This document shows positions 1-6,944 of a stretch of DNA of 37,971 nt, piece after piece. The notes beneath the pieces were generated by a model. The model was not told the origin of the DNA. It was given only the letters and a program-made list of their open reading frames with translations, and searched no databases. This DNA is from Promethearchaeota archaeon (lineage in GTDB: Archaea; Asgardarchaeota; Lokiarchaeia; Sigyniarchaeales; SOKP01), in NCBI GenBank assembly GCA_019894815.1, contig JAGXNU010000002.1, positions 1 to 37,971 of the forward strand, given 5' to 3'. The stretch's first letter is position 1; every line of letters begins with the position of its first letter. The position numbers and the translations under genes are program-made.

Positions 1-476
1 GAGACGATGTCGCTCATGGAGAATGCGGAGATGAGGCTTTGGATTGGTGTGGCAGACAATTCGATAAAAATTTAGAGAATAGAGTATTAGCACTTCATCA
101 TCATTTAATTCCGGTTCCATTATCTGGTCAAAAATTCACAACTGTGAGAGACGCAGGGGAATTGCTCGAATTTACTCAATTATTTGAAATAGATTTAGTT
201 TTAATGGGTCATAGGCATGTTCCGCACGTTTATGTAATTGGTCCAACGACTTTTCTTTATTGTGGTACTTCCACTTCCAATAAAGTCCGAGCTGATGATA
301 GTCCTAGTTTTAACCATATTATATTGAATGAAGGCGATATAGAAGTTAATATCGTAAATTCTACAAATCTCGAAAGCACTCTACTTCTGGAACGAAAATT
401 AAGTCGAACTAAATTTGTCAGACCGCGTCGAACGCGTATCGAACACTTATTAAGTTCTTCCGTGTGGGATGATTAA
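1..476 (+). CDS. Metallophosphoesterase, calcineurin-like (3' part)
   Basis: The reading frame is open from the left window edge (frame starting at base 3) with no stop, so the 5' part lies outside; the in-frame TTG at 39 is not a convincing start. What remains is the C-terminal half of a calcineurin-like metallophosphoesterase. A HHH cluster in the stretch LALHHHLIPVP and a GHRHVPH motif supply the last histidine metal ligands of this fold, after which comes a beta-rich tail (GPTTFLYCGTSTS). The family hydrolyses phosphomono- or diesters with a di-metal centre; cyclic-nucleotide phosphodiesterase CpdA-like enzymes have this arrangement, but the substrate cannot be told. The basic tail (RPRRTRIEH) may contact nucleic acid or membrane (inference). 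The Nudix gene begins 2 bases after the stop, so the two are probably co-transcribed. Confidence 0.8.
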   Translation, partial: DDVAHGECGDEALDWCGRQFDKNLENRVLALHHHLIPVPLSGQKFTTVRDAGELLEFTQLFEIDLVLMGHRHVPHVYVIGPTTFLYCGTSTSNKVRADDSPSFNHIILNEGDIEVNIVNSTNLESTLLLERKLSRTKFVRPRRTRIEHLLSSSVWDD

Positions 477-478
477 TC

Positions 479-892
479 ATGCCAAAACCCGTAACTCCAT
501 TACTAGCAGTTGACGCTGTTATATTGTTTCAGCAGAATTCAATTGTTTTAATTCGTAGAAAAAATCCCCCTTTTAAGGGTGAACTTGCTTTACCAGGGGG
601 TTTTGTAGATATAGGTGAAACAGTAGAACAAGCATGTATAAGAGAAACTTATGAAGAAACAAACATAAACGTGAAAATTCTTAATTTAATTGGTGTTTTT
701 TCAGATCCTAAAAGAGATCCAAGAGGGCATAATATTTCTATTGCTTTTTTATGTGCTCCCGTCTCAGAAAATGAGGTTCCAAGAGCAAAAGATGATGCTG
801 CATCACTCGAAATAGTGTCACTTGATAATCTAATAGATCTAAAATTAGCATTTGATCATTTGGATATAATTAAAGCTTCTGGTATATTATAA
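479..892 (+). CDS. Nudix hydrolase
   Basis: Nudix hydrolases cleave nucleoside diphosphates linked to another moiety, such as ADP-ribose, NADH or oxidised dNTPs. The Nudix box is visible at about residues 40-63: GGFVDIGE, seven residues, then RETYEETNI. It fits GX5EX7REUXEEXGU except that the last glycine is asparagine; the catalytic RE..EE residues are intact. At 137 aa it is a single-domain enzyme of usual length. The motif LPGGFVDIGE and a following FSDPKRDPRGH segment resemble ADP-ribose pyrophosphatases, but I would not fix the substrate. The ATG lies 2 bases after the metallophosphoesterase stop, which suggests an operon for nucleotide or phosphoester turnover. It converges on the GTPase gene, whose stop is 18 bases downstream. 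Confidence 0.85.
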   Translation: MPKPVTPLLAVDAVILFQQNSIVLIRRKNPPFKGELALPGGFVDIGETVEQACIRETYEETNINVKILNLIGVFSDPKRDPRGHNISIAFLCAPVSENEVPRAKDDAASLEIVSLDNLIDLKLAFDHLDIIKASGIL

Positions 893-909
893 AATTCCAT
901 GTTATTAAT

Positions 910-1743
910 TTATTCGATCTCAAATATTTGAGAAAAACATTTACAACAAGGAATACCAAATTTAACATTTTTATATTGAGGAACTTCATAATTGGTGATT
1001 TCTTCTAAGAGATTTAATAATTGGTCTTTAATTTTTATGGAATCTACATTTTTACTAAAAAAAATAGTTTTTAGAGCGTTATAATGTAATTTTGATTTGC
1101 ATATAGGGCAAATTGAGAATACATCAAGAAAATTTTTAAATTCCTCATCTTCCAATTCTCTAGGGATAATTGAAAAATTGGAGAGATCATAATTGGGATC
1201 GAGTTTCTGCACAATGTATCTAAAAATTTCTTTCTTTGTATCATTTTCTTCATAAATTGAACTGAAAAATATAGTGTCTAAGTTCTTTTCTTGGATTAAA
1301 TCTAAAATTTCTTGATCTTGTACTTCACGATTCTCTAAATCTTTTTTAGTACCAATCAATATTATCGGAATATTACCAGATCCCTCTCTTAGTAAATTTA
1401 TCCAATAATTTAATGCAATGAAAGAATTTCTATCTGATAAATCAAAACAGAGTAAACCTGCATATGCGCCTCGGCAAAAATCTTTAAACATGAAATGAAA
1501 GCGTGGGCGATCCTTTAAATCCCATAATAAAAATTTGTAGATATCATTCTCATTTGCATAGCATTCTACTAATCTAAATGCGATGCCGATATTATCATTG
1601 TTTCCATAAATGAAATTATTATTGATTCCATTAATGAATGAGCTTTTACCAGAACCAGAACTGCCGAGTAGCATTAATTTTAATTTGTACGATTTGAGCA
1701 TTTCAATTAATCCCACATTTAAATTATGTGCATTTGGCACCAT
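910..1743 (-). CDS. Ras/Rab-like small GTPase, degenerate, with C-terminal Cys cluster
   Basis: A small GTPase domain occupies residues 20-185. The P-loop is intact (G27..GKSS, residues 27-35). The usual DxxGQ of G3 is replaced by WDLKDRPRF (74-82), so the catalytic Gln is missing. G4 is TKKD (132-135) and G5 is a bare SS (161-162). This should bind nucleotide but may hydrolyse it poorly. After the G domain comes a roughly 90-residue extension with CPIC at 212-215 and CCKC at 266-269, which looks like a zinc-ribbon or treble-clef module. There is no terminal prenylation motif. Asgard genomes carry large expanded sets of such GTPases (established knowledge). The upstream neighbour on the same strand is the VOC gene, 30 bases away. 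Zinc binding is inferred from cysteine spacing. Confidence 0.8.
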   Translation of the reverse strand: MVPNAHNLNVGLIEMLKSYKLKLMLLGSSGSGKSSFINGINNNFIYGNNDNIGIAFRLVECYANENDIYKFLLWDLKDRPRFHFMFKDFCRGAYAGLLCFDLSDRNSFIALNYWINLLREGSGNIPIILIGTKKDLENREVQDQEILDLIQEKNLDTIFFSSIYEENDTKKEIFRYIVQKLDPNYDLSNFSIIPRELEDEEFKNFLDVFSICPICKSKLHYNALKTIFFSKNVDSIKIKDQLLNLLEEITNYEVPQYKNVKFGIPCCKCFSQIFEIE

Positions 1744-1773
1744 TGGTATTAAGACAATTCACTCTAAAAAAGT

Positions 1774-2172
1774 TTATGGTGATTTAATTTCAAATAAATT
1801 ACCAAAATCATCTTTAATAAATAAGAAATAATTATCACTACCTTCCCGGGGTACTTTAATTACCTTATAACCCTTTTTTCTTGCGTTATCAACTAATTTA
1901 TCTCGATCTTCCACAATTATGCAAGTATGGGTGAACTTATCAGATGATTTATCATTCTCATTGATGATAAAAACCTCTATACTCACGGATTCATTAGAAT
2001 ATCGAATAATTTGCTGATCTTTATTCACACCGAAAAATTGGTTAATTAAATCTTTAGAAACGATAAAAGATTTGATTTTTTGGAGTTTGAGTAAATCCAT
2101 ATAAAAATTATCACTATTCACTTCTGAATTGGATGCTACAGCAACATGTTCAATTTTCATATTATTCATCAC
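1774..2172 (-). CDS. VOC-superfamily (glyoxalase-like) protein
   Basis: A single vicinal-oxygen-chelate domain protein of 132 aa. The superfamily builds a metal site from two beta-alpha-beta-beta-beta modules, with ligands typically His/Glu. Candidates in the expected places are H9 (KIEHVAVA), E66 (SIEVFII), H82 (FTHTCIIVED) and E128 (NLFEIKSP). The pattern resembles glyoxalase I and methylmalonyl-CoA epimerase, but the middle is divergent and the substrate is unknown. The start at MMNNMKIEHV could also be the internal ATG five codons in. It precedes the GTPase gene on the same strand by 30 bases, so the two may be co-transcribed. The upstream gap to the divergent gene at 2281 is A+T-rich and probably holds both promoters. 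Confidence 0.75.
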   Translation of the reverse strand: MMNNMKIEHVAVASNSEVNSDNFYMDLLKLQKIKSFIVSKDLINQFFGVNKDQQIIRYSNESVSIEVFIINENDKSSDKFTHTCIIVEDRDKLVDNARKKGYKVIKVPREGSDNYFLFIKDDFGNLFEIKSP

Positions 2173-2280
2173 AATTTGGCTTCAATCAATATAATATAAG
2201 AATGAAAATTTAATAAATTTTGAAGGTTAATTTATATTATTCTATCATATAATTGTGATTTTAGGTTAAGGTAAAACTGA

Positions 2281-3144
2281 ATGACTGATGTAAAAGAAGA
2301 CCAATTTTTAGAAAAACTATATGATGTTATATACAAGCTTTCTATCATCTCAAAAACTCAATCTTATCGTTTTAAAAAAGAATGGGATCTTATTTTTACT
2401 CAATTCAACGCAAATCCGCACCTTATTCGTGCAATTAACGTTGAAAAAGATAAGTTTCTGGAAGATAATAAATATAGAATCCGTGTATTAAATACCGTTA
2501 AATTAGCTTTTGAGGACTGCTTCCATTCCATTAAAACTTTAATAGAAACACTCTATAATCATTTTTTCAACGACTCTGATTTATTAAAAGAGAGTTTTTC
2601 AGAACAAGATCAATTGATTCTTAAATATTTTGTAGCTTTCAAATTGTTGGGAGATCTCGTGCAATATAATATGATGGATCATGAAACAGTTCCATTAAAA
2701 TACAATATATTAGCTAGAAATTACTTGATGATTAAACTAAAGGGGTTAAAAGATACGGAAATAAAGGATAACATGAAAAAGATTCGAATCAACTTAAACA
2801 TCACTGATATAAAGAAATATCTAAACCAAATCGAAAAAGATGGATTTATTAAGAAACAAAAGAAGGGAAAATCTAATATCTATAAAATCCTGAAAGAATT
2901 AAATTTAAGCGTGGAAGGACAAGAAAAGTACAACTTGCTTCTTCGTCCTTTGATTGATTGGCCGACGGGAATTTGGAGGAGCTTTTTTAACGTTCGAGAA
3001 TTAAACGTGACTGTTAGTAATCATGATGGTGAAAAAATCGAATTTTTAAATAATATTTTAGAGACAGCAGCAACACAAGGATATGTTGCATCTCATTACG
3101 TGTTCAAGAATCTGATAAAATTTTACAAGGAAATTAAAGAATAA
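2281..3144 (+). CDS. Unknown 287-aa protein with possible winged-helix segment
   Basis: I do not recognise this family. The protein is mainly alpha-helical, charged and soluble, with no signal peptide or membrane segment. Residues about 150-205 look like a winged-helix DNA-binding unit: a helix ending LKDTEIKDNMKKI, then ITDIKKYLNQIEKDGFI followed by a basic wing-like KKQKKGKSNIY. The first 140 residues form helices rich in aromatic residues, possibly a ligand-sensing or dimerisation region. The C-terminal 70 residues contain a WPTGIWRSFFNV stretch with no motif I can name. It stands alone: divergent from the VOC gene and convergent with dtdA, stop to stop 9 bases. A transcription-regulator role is a guess based on the wing-like segment only. 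Confidence 0.6.
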   Translation: MTDVKEDQFLEKLYDVIYKLSIISKTQSYRFKKEWDLIFTQFNANPHLIRAINVEKDKFLEDNKYRIRVLNTVKLAFEDCFHSIKTLIETLYNHFFNDSDLLKESFSEQDQLILKYFVAFKLLGDLVQYNMMDHETVPLKYNILARNYLMIKLKGLKDTEIKDNMKKIRINLNITDIKKYLNQIEKDGFIKKQKKGKSNIYKILKELNLSVEGQEKYNLLLRPLIDWPTGIWRSFFNVRELNVTVSNHDGEKIEFLNNILETAATQGYVASHYVFKNLIKFYKEIKE

Positions 3145-3152
3145 TAAATTCA

Positions 3153-4061
3153 TCATTTGAAATCTTTAGTCTTCCTAATAGGGATATCATATTCATTTAA
3201 AATACTAATTAAATGTTGCTTTTCTTCTGAATTAGTTCCTTTCCAATCTATAACAAAATAATCAATCTTTTCAACCGTGTTTCCAATCATTTGATCAATT
3301 ATGGAATTATCTAAATCTTTTATGAAATATTTTGGACATATAAATGAAAAAGCTATCTTGTTTTCTCGCTCTAACCTGCTGAAATTTTGAGCATAATGAG
3401 TTCCTCCAAAACCTAAACCGATTTTATGATCTTTATTCTCAGTATATTGAAGAAATCTTAAAATGGCTTCGATTATGCTATTAGCAACAACCTCCGCCGC
3501 AAGAATATTAGTCCATTCCTCTTTACTACTTCCTAATTCTATAAATATTAGTGGTTTTTTTAAGATGCTTGGACCATGATGGGTTACTTCAACATCAATC
3601 GCAAACTCCTCTAAATTTACTTTTTGGGAATTAAAAATTAATGATAGAAATCCAGATTTACGAAGTAAAGCACTAGCAAACGATAATTCTCGGGGATTCC
3701 CCCCATATTCTGCTTCACGGCCCCAATTTCCAGTAGTATGAACTAATAATGCCGGTCGCGATGTTTTTGATCTATGTCGACTTGCCATAATTACATGATC
3801 GAAAGTAATTTCTGTTTCAGCCAACTTGAGATCATTTAAATGTATTAAAGAAGTATCAGTTAAGCCTAAGTATATTCTATTGCCTTCTATTTGAGAATTT
3901 CTTTCTTCTTGTTCATCGAATCCTGAAAATTCATAAATAATATTATTATGCCACATGGAGTCAATCTGGTGGAATTTATAATGAGAGGAAGTTAATAATC
4001 TCTCACGTATATTCATTGATGCTACATCTTCAGTACTACTAACAATTAGAAAATCAGGCAT
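3153..4061 (-). CDS. dtdA: D-aminoacyl-tRNA deacylase, DTD2/GEK1 type
   Basis: DTD2 hydrolyses D-amino acids from mischarged tRNAs; in archaea and plants it replaces or supplements bacterial-type DTD1 and also removes aldehyde-modified aminoacyl-tRNA adducts (established knowledge). The family signatures are all present: ASRHRSKTSRPALLVHTTGNWG near residue 92, EVTHHGP near 158 (a zinc/active-site His pair), FIELGSSKEEW, and GFGGTHYAQNF near 217. The length of 302 aa is close to the usual 270-300. The ATG at 4061 begins MPDFLIVSSTEDVASMNI, a typical N-terminus with no plausible upstream extension. It is monocistronic, flanked by a convergent unknown gene and a divergent membrane protein. Confidence 0.93.
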   Translation of the reverse strand: MPDFLIVSSTEDVASMNIRERLLTSSHYKFHQIDSMWHNNIIYEFSGFDEQEERNSQIEGNRIYLGLTDTSLIHLNDLKLAETEITFDHVIMASRHRSKTSRPALLVHTTGNWGREAEYGGNPRELSFASALLRKSGFLSLIFNSQKVNLEEFAIDVEVTHHGPSILKKPLIFIELGSSKEEWTNILAAEVVANSIIEAILRFLQYTENKDHKIGLGFGGTHYAQNFSRLERENKIAFSFICPKYFIKDLDNSIIDQMIGNTVEKIDYFVIDWKGTNSEEKQHLISILNEYDIPIRKTKDFK

Positions 4062-4175
4062 TATCTCAACTTTAGAATAGGTTACTAAAGAAAATTTGCT
4101 TGAGGTTTATAATTTTATGTTTCAAAATTTTAATTTTATAAACTTTTTAATATTCGGTATATTTATTGGATATTA

Positions 4176-5150
4176 ATGACTGATTTCTTGACAACAGTTA
4201 TAATTTCTATAGTATTGGCTGTTCTATTCTTCATATCTGAATTCTTCAATAAAAAACATCCACGTATTCATATCTCCTTTATCGGGGGAATTTCGGTAGC
4301 ATATTTTTTTTTGGTTGTTCTTCCTGAAATTTCAGAGAATTTTCCAGAAAATCCCTTTAATTCAGTAATTTTTGAGTATCTTTTTGTAGTATTAGGTTTT
4401 GTATTTGTTCACACTTCTGAGAAATTAATTTTACAAAAGGTAGAGTCTAAATCGCAAAGGAGAATGCGTAAATTAATTGAGAAAGAAAAAATATTAGAGG
4501 AAGTGAAAAGAAATATGGAACACGTGTTAACAAATCAAATTAATAATGAGGATTTAGATGAATTTGCCTTAAAAGATATTGCTCAAACTCTTAGTGAACT
4601 AAACGAAAAAGAATCTGAGTTTCAAAATGAAATCAATAAGTATAAATTGAAAATTCAAGTTCATATCAGCGAAGATTTAAGGAAGCTTAGATTTTTTACT
4701 AATTTTGCTTACCACCTACTAGTTGGAATCATTATCGTTGGAATTTTAAACGATAATTTAATCCCCAATCCTATCATTCCCGGCATCTTATTCTTCTTCT
4801 TTGCGTGGTTTAGAACAATAATTTCTCACCGATCAGAAGCTCACATTATCTTTAGCGATTTAGATATTTGTGAAATTAAGGAAGTCACACCAAAATTAGT
4901 AAAAAGGTACCTTATCTCTTGCGCAGTTCCAATAGGAGTATTAATTGGTTTACTATTTGAAGTTATTTATCCCATAGATTTGGAAATTCTATATGTTTTA
5001 TATTCATTCATCTCAGGTGTGATTATGTATACAATTTTTCGAGAAGTAATTCCCGAGAAAGAGAAAGGGAATCCAATCTACTTTCTCACTGGATTTCTGG
5101 GCTATACATTAATTATTATAATATTGAATATCTATTCGAGCGTTATTTAG
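4176..5150 (+). CDS. ZIP-like membrane protein with cytoplasmic coiled coil
   Basis: An integral membrane protein with about eight hydrophobic segments: residues 5-22, 31-50, 63-80, then 175-192, 200-216, 246-263, 270-289 and 302-322. Between the third and fourth lies a roughly 90-residue charged coiled coil (about 82-170), where ZIP (SLC39) metal transporters carry their variable cytoplasmic loop. The C-terminal FREVIPEKEKGNPIYFLTGFLGY and the FAYHLLVG helix resemble ZIP transmembrane helices, but the classical HNxxD and HExxH metal-ligand motifs are not clear; only H180, H218 and H223 lie in the right region. It is therefore best described as ZIP-like with uncertain transport ability. It is divergent from dtdA and followed by a 157-base gap before the Lrp regulator. 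Confidence 0.6.
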   Translation: MTDFLTTVIISIVLAVLFFISEFFNKKHPRIHISFIGGISVAYFFLVVLPEISENFPENPFNSVIFEYLFVVLGFVFVHTSEKLILQKVESKSQRRMRKLIEKEKILEEVKRNMEHVLTNQINNEDLDEFALKDIAQTLSELNEKESEFQNEINKYKLKIQVHISEDLRKLRFFTNFAYHLLVGIIIVGILNDNLIPNPIIPGILFFFFAWFRTIISHRSEAHIIFSDLDICEIKEVTPKLVKRYLISCAVPIGVLIGLLFEVIYPIDLEILYVLYSFISGVIMYTIFREVIPEKEKGNPIYFLTGFLGYTLIIIILNIYSSVI

Positions 5151-5242
5151 GTTTAAATAATTAAAAAGAAGGTTTAACAAGAACAATTATTTATAATTTA
5201 GAAATTATTTAGTCATATTAAGTATTATTTTTAGTAAAAAAC

Positions 5243-5300
5243 CTTATATTTTCTGTATTCTCTAAAGAGAGAATTTAAATTTCCATTTCTATTCTAGGTG
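5243..5300 (+). promoter_or_regulatory. Candidate promoter, operator and SD of the first Lrp gene
   Basis: A TATA-like CTTATATTTT lies at 5243-5252. Just downstream, at 5257-5274, is a perfect inverted repeat, ATTCTCT-N4-AGAGAAT, placed where transcription would start; a bound regulator there would block initiation. A Shine-Dalgarno AGGTG lies at 5296-5300, 7 bases before the ATG at 5308. Lrp/AsnC proteins commonly autoregulate from such palindromes (family knowledge). Binding itself is an inference. Confidence 0.5.
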
Positions 5301-5307
5301 TACGATA

Positions 5308-5880
5308 ATGATAAAAAAAACTTTCAAAGAGATTTTAAATATTGATGATGCCGATTATAAAATAATCGAGATGATAGAAAAAGATCCGTCAATTACACAT
5401 TCCAAAATCGCTGTTGAGATTGAAAAATCTCAACCAGCTGTCGGAGCGCGAATAATAAAGCTTGAACGCAAGCATCTCTTAACGAAACAAGTTGGGTTTA
5501 ATATAAAGGAAGTGGATATTAAAACTGCTATTGTTTTCATCTCCACAAAAGATGTAGAGGGCGTAGTTTCCAAGATCTCAAAATGTCCTTTTATCAATCA
5601 TGCTTTTAAGATATCAGGAGAATTCAATTTATTATGTTTTATTTCAGCAACCGATCTCCAAACAATCGAAAAATTAGTAGATTTATGCTTTAGAAAGGAT
5701 CCTAATGTCATTAACGTCAAAACCAATATTCTAATAGAATCCGTTCATGATTTCGTGGTGCCTATTGATTTCCAAATCGAAAAATTCGATTTTCACGCTA
5801 CAAATTGCGGTCCTGATTGTAACCAAAATGTGAACCTCCCAAAATATCAGTTTGCTAAAGTTGAGGAAGAGGAAGAGTAA
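5308..5880 (+). CDS. Lrp/AsnC-family regulator with C-terminal CGxxC
   Basis: The N-terminal helix-turn-helix spans residues 13-60 (DDADYKIIEMIEKDPSITHSK, then EKSQPAVGARIIKLE), and a RAM/Lrp ligand-binding domain spans about 70-150. Lrp proteins assemble as octamers or smaller rings and respond to small molecules. Unusual cysteines are present: C93 (SKCPF), C110, C127 and a tail NCGPDC (C167, C171), then an acidic EEEEE end. The KCPF, C110 and CGxxC positions recur in the paralogue at 6035-6577, suggesting a conserved thiol or metal site. Its position at the edge of a thiol-redox operon makes redox sensing a reasonable inference. SD spacing supports the ATG at 5308. Confidence 0.88.
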   Translation: MIKKTFKEILNIDDADYKIIEMIEKDPSITHSKIAVEIEKSQPAVGARIIKLERKHLLTKQVGFNIKEVDIKTAIVFISTKDVEGVVSKISKCPFINHAFKISGEFNLLCFISATDLQTIEKLVDLCFRKDPNVINVKTNILIESVHDFVVPIDFQIEKFDFHATNCGPDCNQNVNLPKYQFAKVEEEEE

Positions 5881-5915
5881 ATTTTTACAACAAGCCTTTG
5901 GACTTAGCAGGGATA

Positions 5916-5990
5916 TCAAAGGACAGTTAGAAATTTAAAGTTAAAATTAATTCCGGGTTGAAATTGTAATATACCATCATTTTCTTGAAA
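5916..5990 (-). pseudogene. Relic of a third Lrp-type gene
   Basis: On the minus strand this stretch reads QENDGILQFQPGINFNFKF followed by a stop. The paralogue just upstream at 6035-6577 has KDGILQFQPGINFKLVNI at residues 50-67, so about 18 residues match almost perfectly. The nucleotide match is also high (compare 5941-5985 with 6390-6435). The frame is closed on both sides: TAG just before and TGA just after. It is best explained as the remnant of a duplicated or rearranged Lrp gene lying between its two living paralogues. Confidence 0.7.
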
Positions 5991-6034
5991 CTAAAGATGT
6001 TCATCAACAATAAATATTGAATTTTATTACCGAT

Positions 6035-6577
6035 TTATAGTAATACTCCATTTTTCTTGATTTTTTGACGCATACACTTATCTCCGCAGCCATTTTCTAT
6101 CGTTGGGTCATGATCATCGGAGCTAAAATCGATAGGTAAAATAAAATCTTTTGCTATTTCAGTTACAATCTCCATGGAAACAGACTGGACCTCTGGGTTA
6201 GACCTGAAATGATAATTTATTATATTATCTATCTTTGATAGTTCTGAACTTGCCAAAAGTATGCAAATATTATGGACACCACTTAATTTAAATGCGTTTA
6301 GCATGAATGGGCAGCATTTAGCCATCTCAAATATTTCATTAGGATTCTTAGTGTTGATTTCTATCGTTGCCAAATGAATATTAACAAGCTTAAAGTTAAT
6401 TCCTGGCTGGAATTGTAATATACCATCTTTTTCCAACTTTTTAATGCGCATACCAACTGTCGGTTGACTCCTATTGATGTTTTCGGCAATTTGGGTATGA
6501 GTGAGATTAGGATTTTCTTGAACCAGCGTAATAATTTGTCGATCTATATTATCTAGCTTTAATTTTTCTGAGATCAT
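6035..6577 (-). CDS. Lrp/AsnC-family regulator, CGxxC paralogue
   Basis: A 180-aa paralogue of the regulator at 5308. The helix-turn-helix is at residues 8-52 (NIDRQIITLVQENPNLTHTQ, SQPTVGMRIKKLEKDG), followed by the RAM domain. Cysteines are C88, C89, C105 and a tail GCGDKC (C164, C168), the same positions as in its partner apart from an extra C next to the first. Residues 54-62 (LQFQPGINF) are the part duplicated in the relic at 5916-5990. The start ATG follows GAGATAA with a short spacer. It is transcribed in the same direction as the ferredoxin/TrxB/PDO operon but from its own promoter region (6597-6621), downstream of that operon. Confidence 0.88.
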   Translation of the reverse strand: MISEKLKLDNIDRQIITLVQENPNLTHTQIAENINRSQPTVGMRIKKLEKDGILQFQPGINFKLVNIHLATIEINTKNPNEIFEMAKCCPFMLNAFKLSGVHNICILLASSELSKIDNIINYHFRSNPEVQSVSMEIVTEIAKDFILPIDFSSDDHDPTIENGCGDKCMRQKIKKNGVLL

Positions 6578-6596
6578 AAAATTATCTCTATAAGTT

Positions 6597-6621
6597 AATT
6601 ATTCCTTAGAAATGAATAATT
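6597..6621 (-). promoter_or_regulatory. Inverted repeat upstream of second Lrp gene
   Basis: A perfect inverted repeat, AATTATTC-N9-GAATAATT, lies 20-44 bases upstream of the ATG at 6577, in the core promoter. It has the size of an Lrp-family operator and is a candidate autoregulatory site. The region is A+T-rich, so chance is possible, but eight of eight positions pair. Confidence 0.45.
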
Positions 6622-6683
6622 GCTCATCATTTATAAATAATCAAAAATAGAGGAAAAAATAATAATATTTTCAACATGCTGCA

Positions 6684-6944
6684 TTAATCGATAGTTATAG
6701 CTTCCAATTTACATGCGGTAGTACACATGTGGCACTTTACACACATATCTTCACGATCTTCCACGACCACGCATTTTGGTTCAGTATCTTTATCGATTAC
6801 TTCATATATCCCCCGAAAGCAAGCATTTTCGCAATCAAATGACTTGCACACCCTGCACTTGCTAGTGTCTATGTGATGGAACTTATAACTTTCGATTGGG
6901 TTTGGTTTTTCAGCGTCCCTCATCAAGTAATTCCTAATATTCAA
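6684..6944 (-). CDS. Di-cluster [4Fe-4S] ferredoxin-like protein
   Basis: An 86-aa protein with two cluster motifs: C30-x2-C33-x4-C38-x3-C42 and the classical C68-x2-C71-x2-C74-x3-C78, plus an extra C58. The DTSKCRVCKSFDC layout with a long spacer before the second cluster resembles FixX-type ferredoxin-like proteins more than clostridial ferredoxins. It would carry low-potential electrons in the cytoplasm. It is the last gene of the TrxB/PDO operon, and its ATG at 6944 overlaps the end of trxB by 11 bases, which implies translational coupling and a shared role. The partner could be the flavoprotein next to it or the FTR subunit at 13596. The first-cluster spacing is non-standard, so only the second cluster is certain. 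Confidence 0.85.
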   Translation of the reverse strand: MNIRNYLMRDAEKPNPIESYKFHHIDTSKCRVCKSFDCENACFRGIYEVIDKDTEPKCVVVEDREDMCVKCHMCTTACKLEAITID

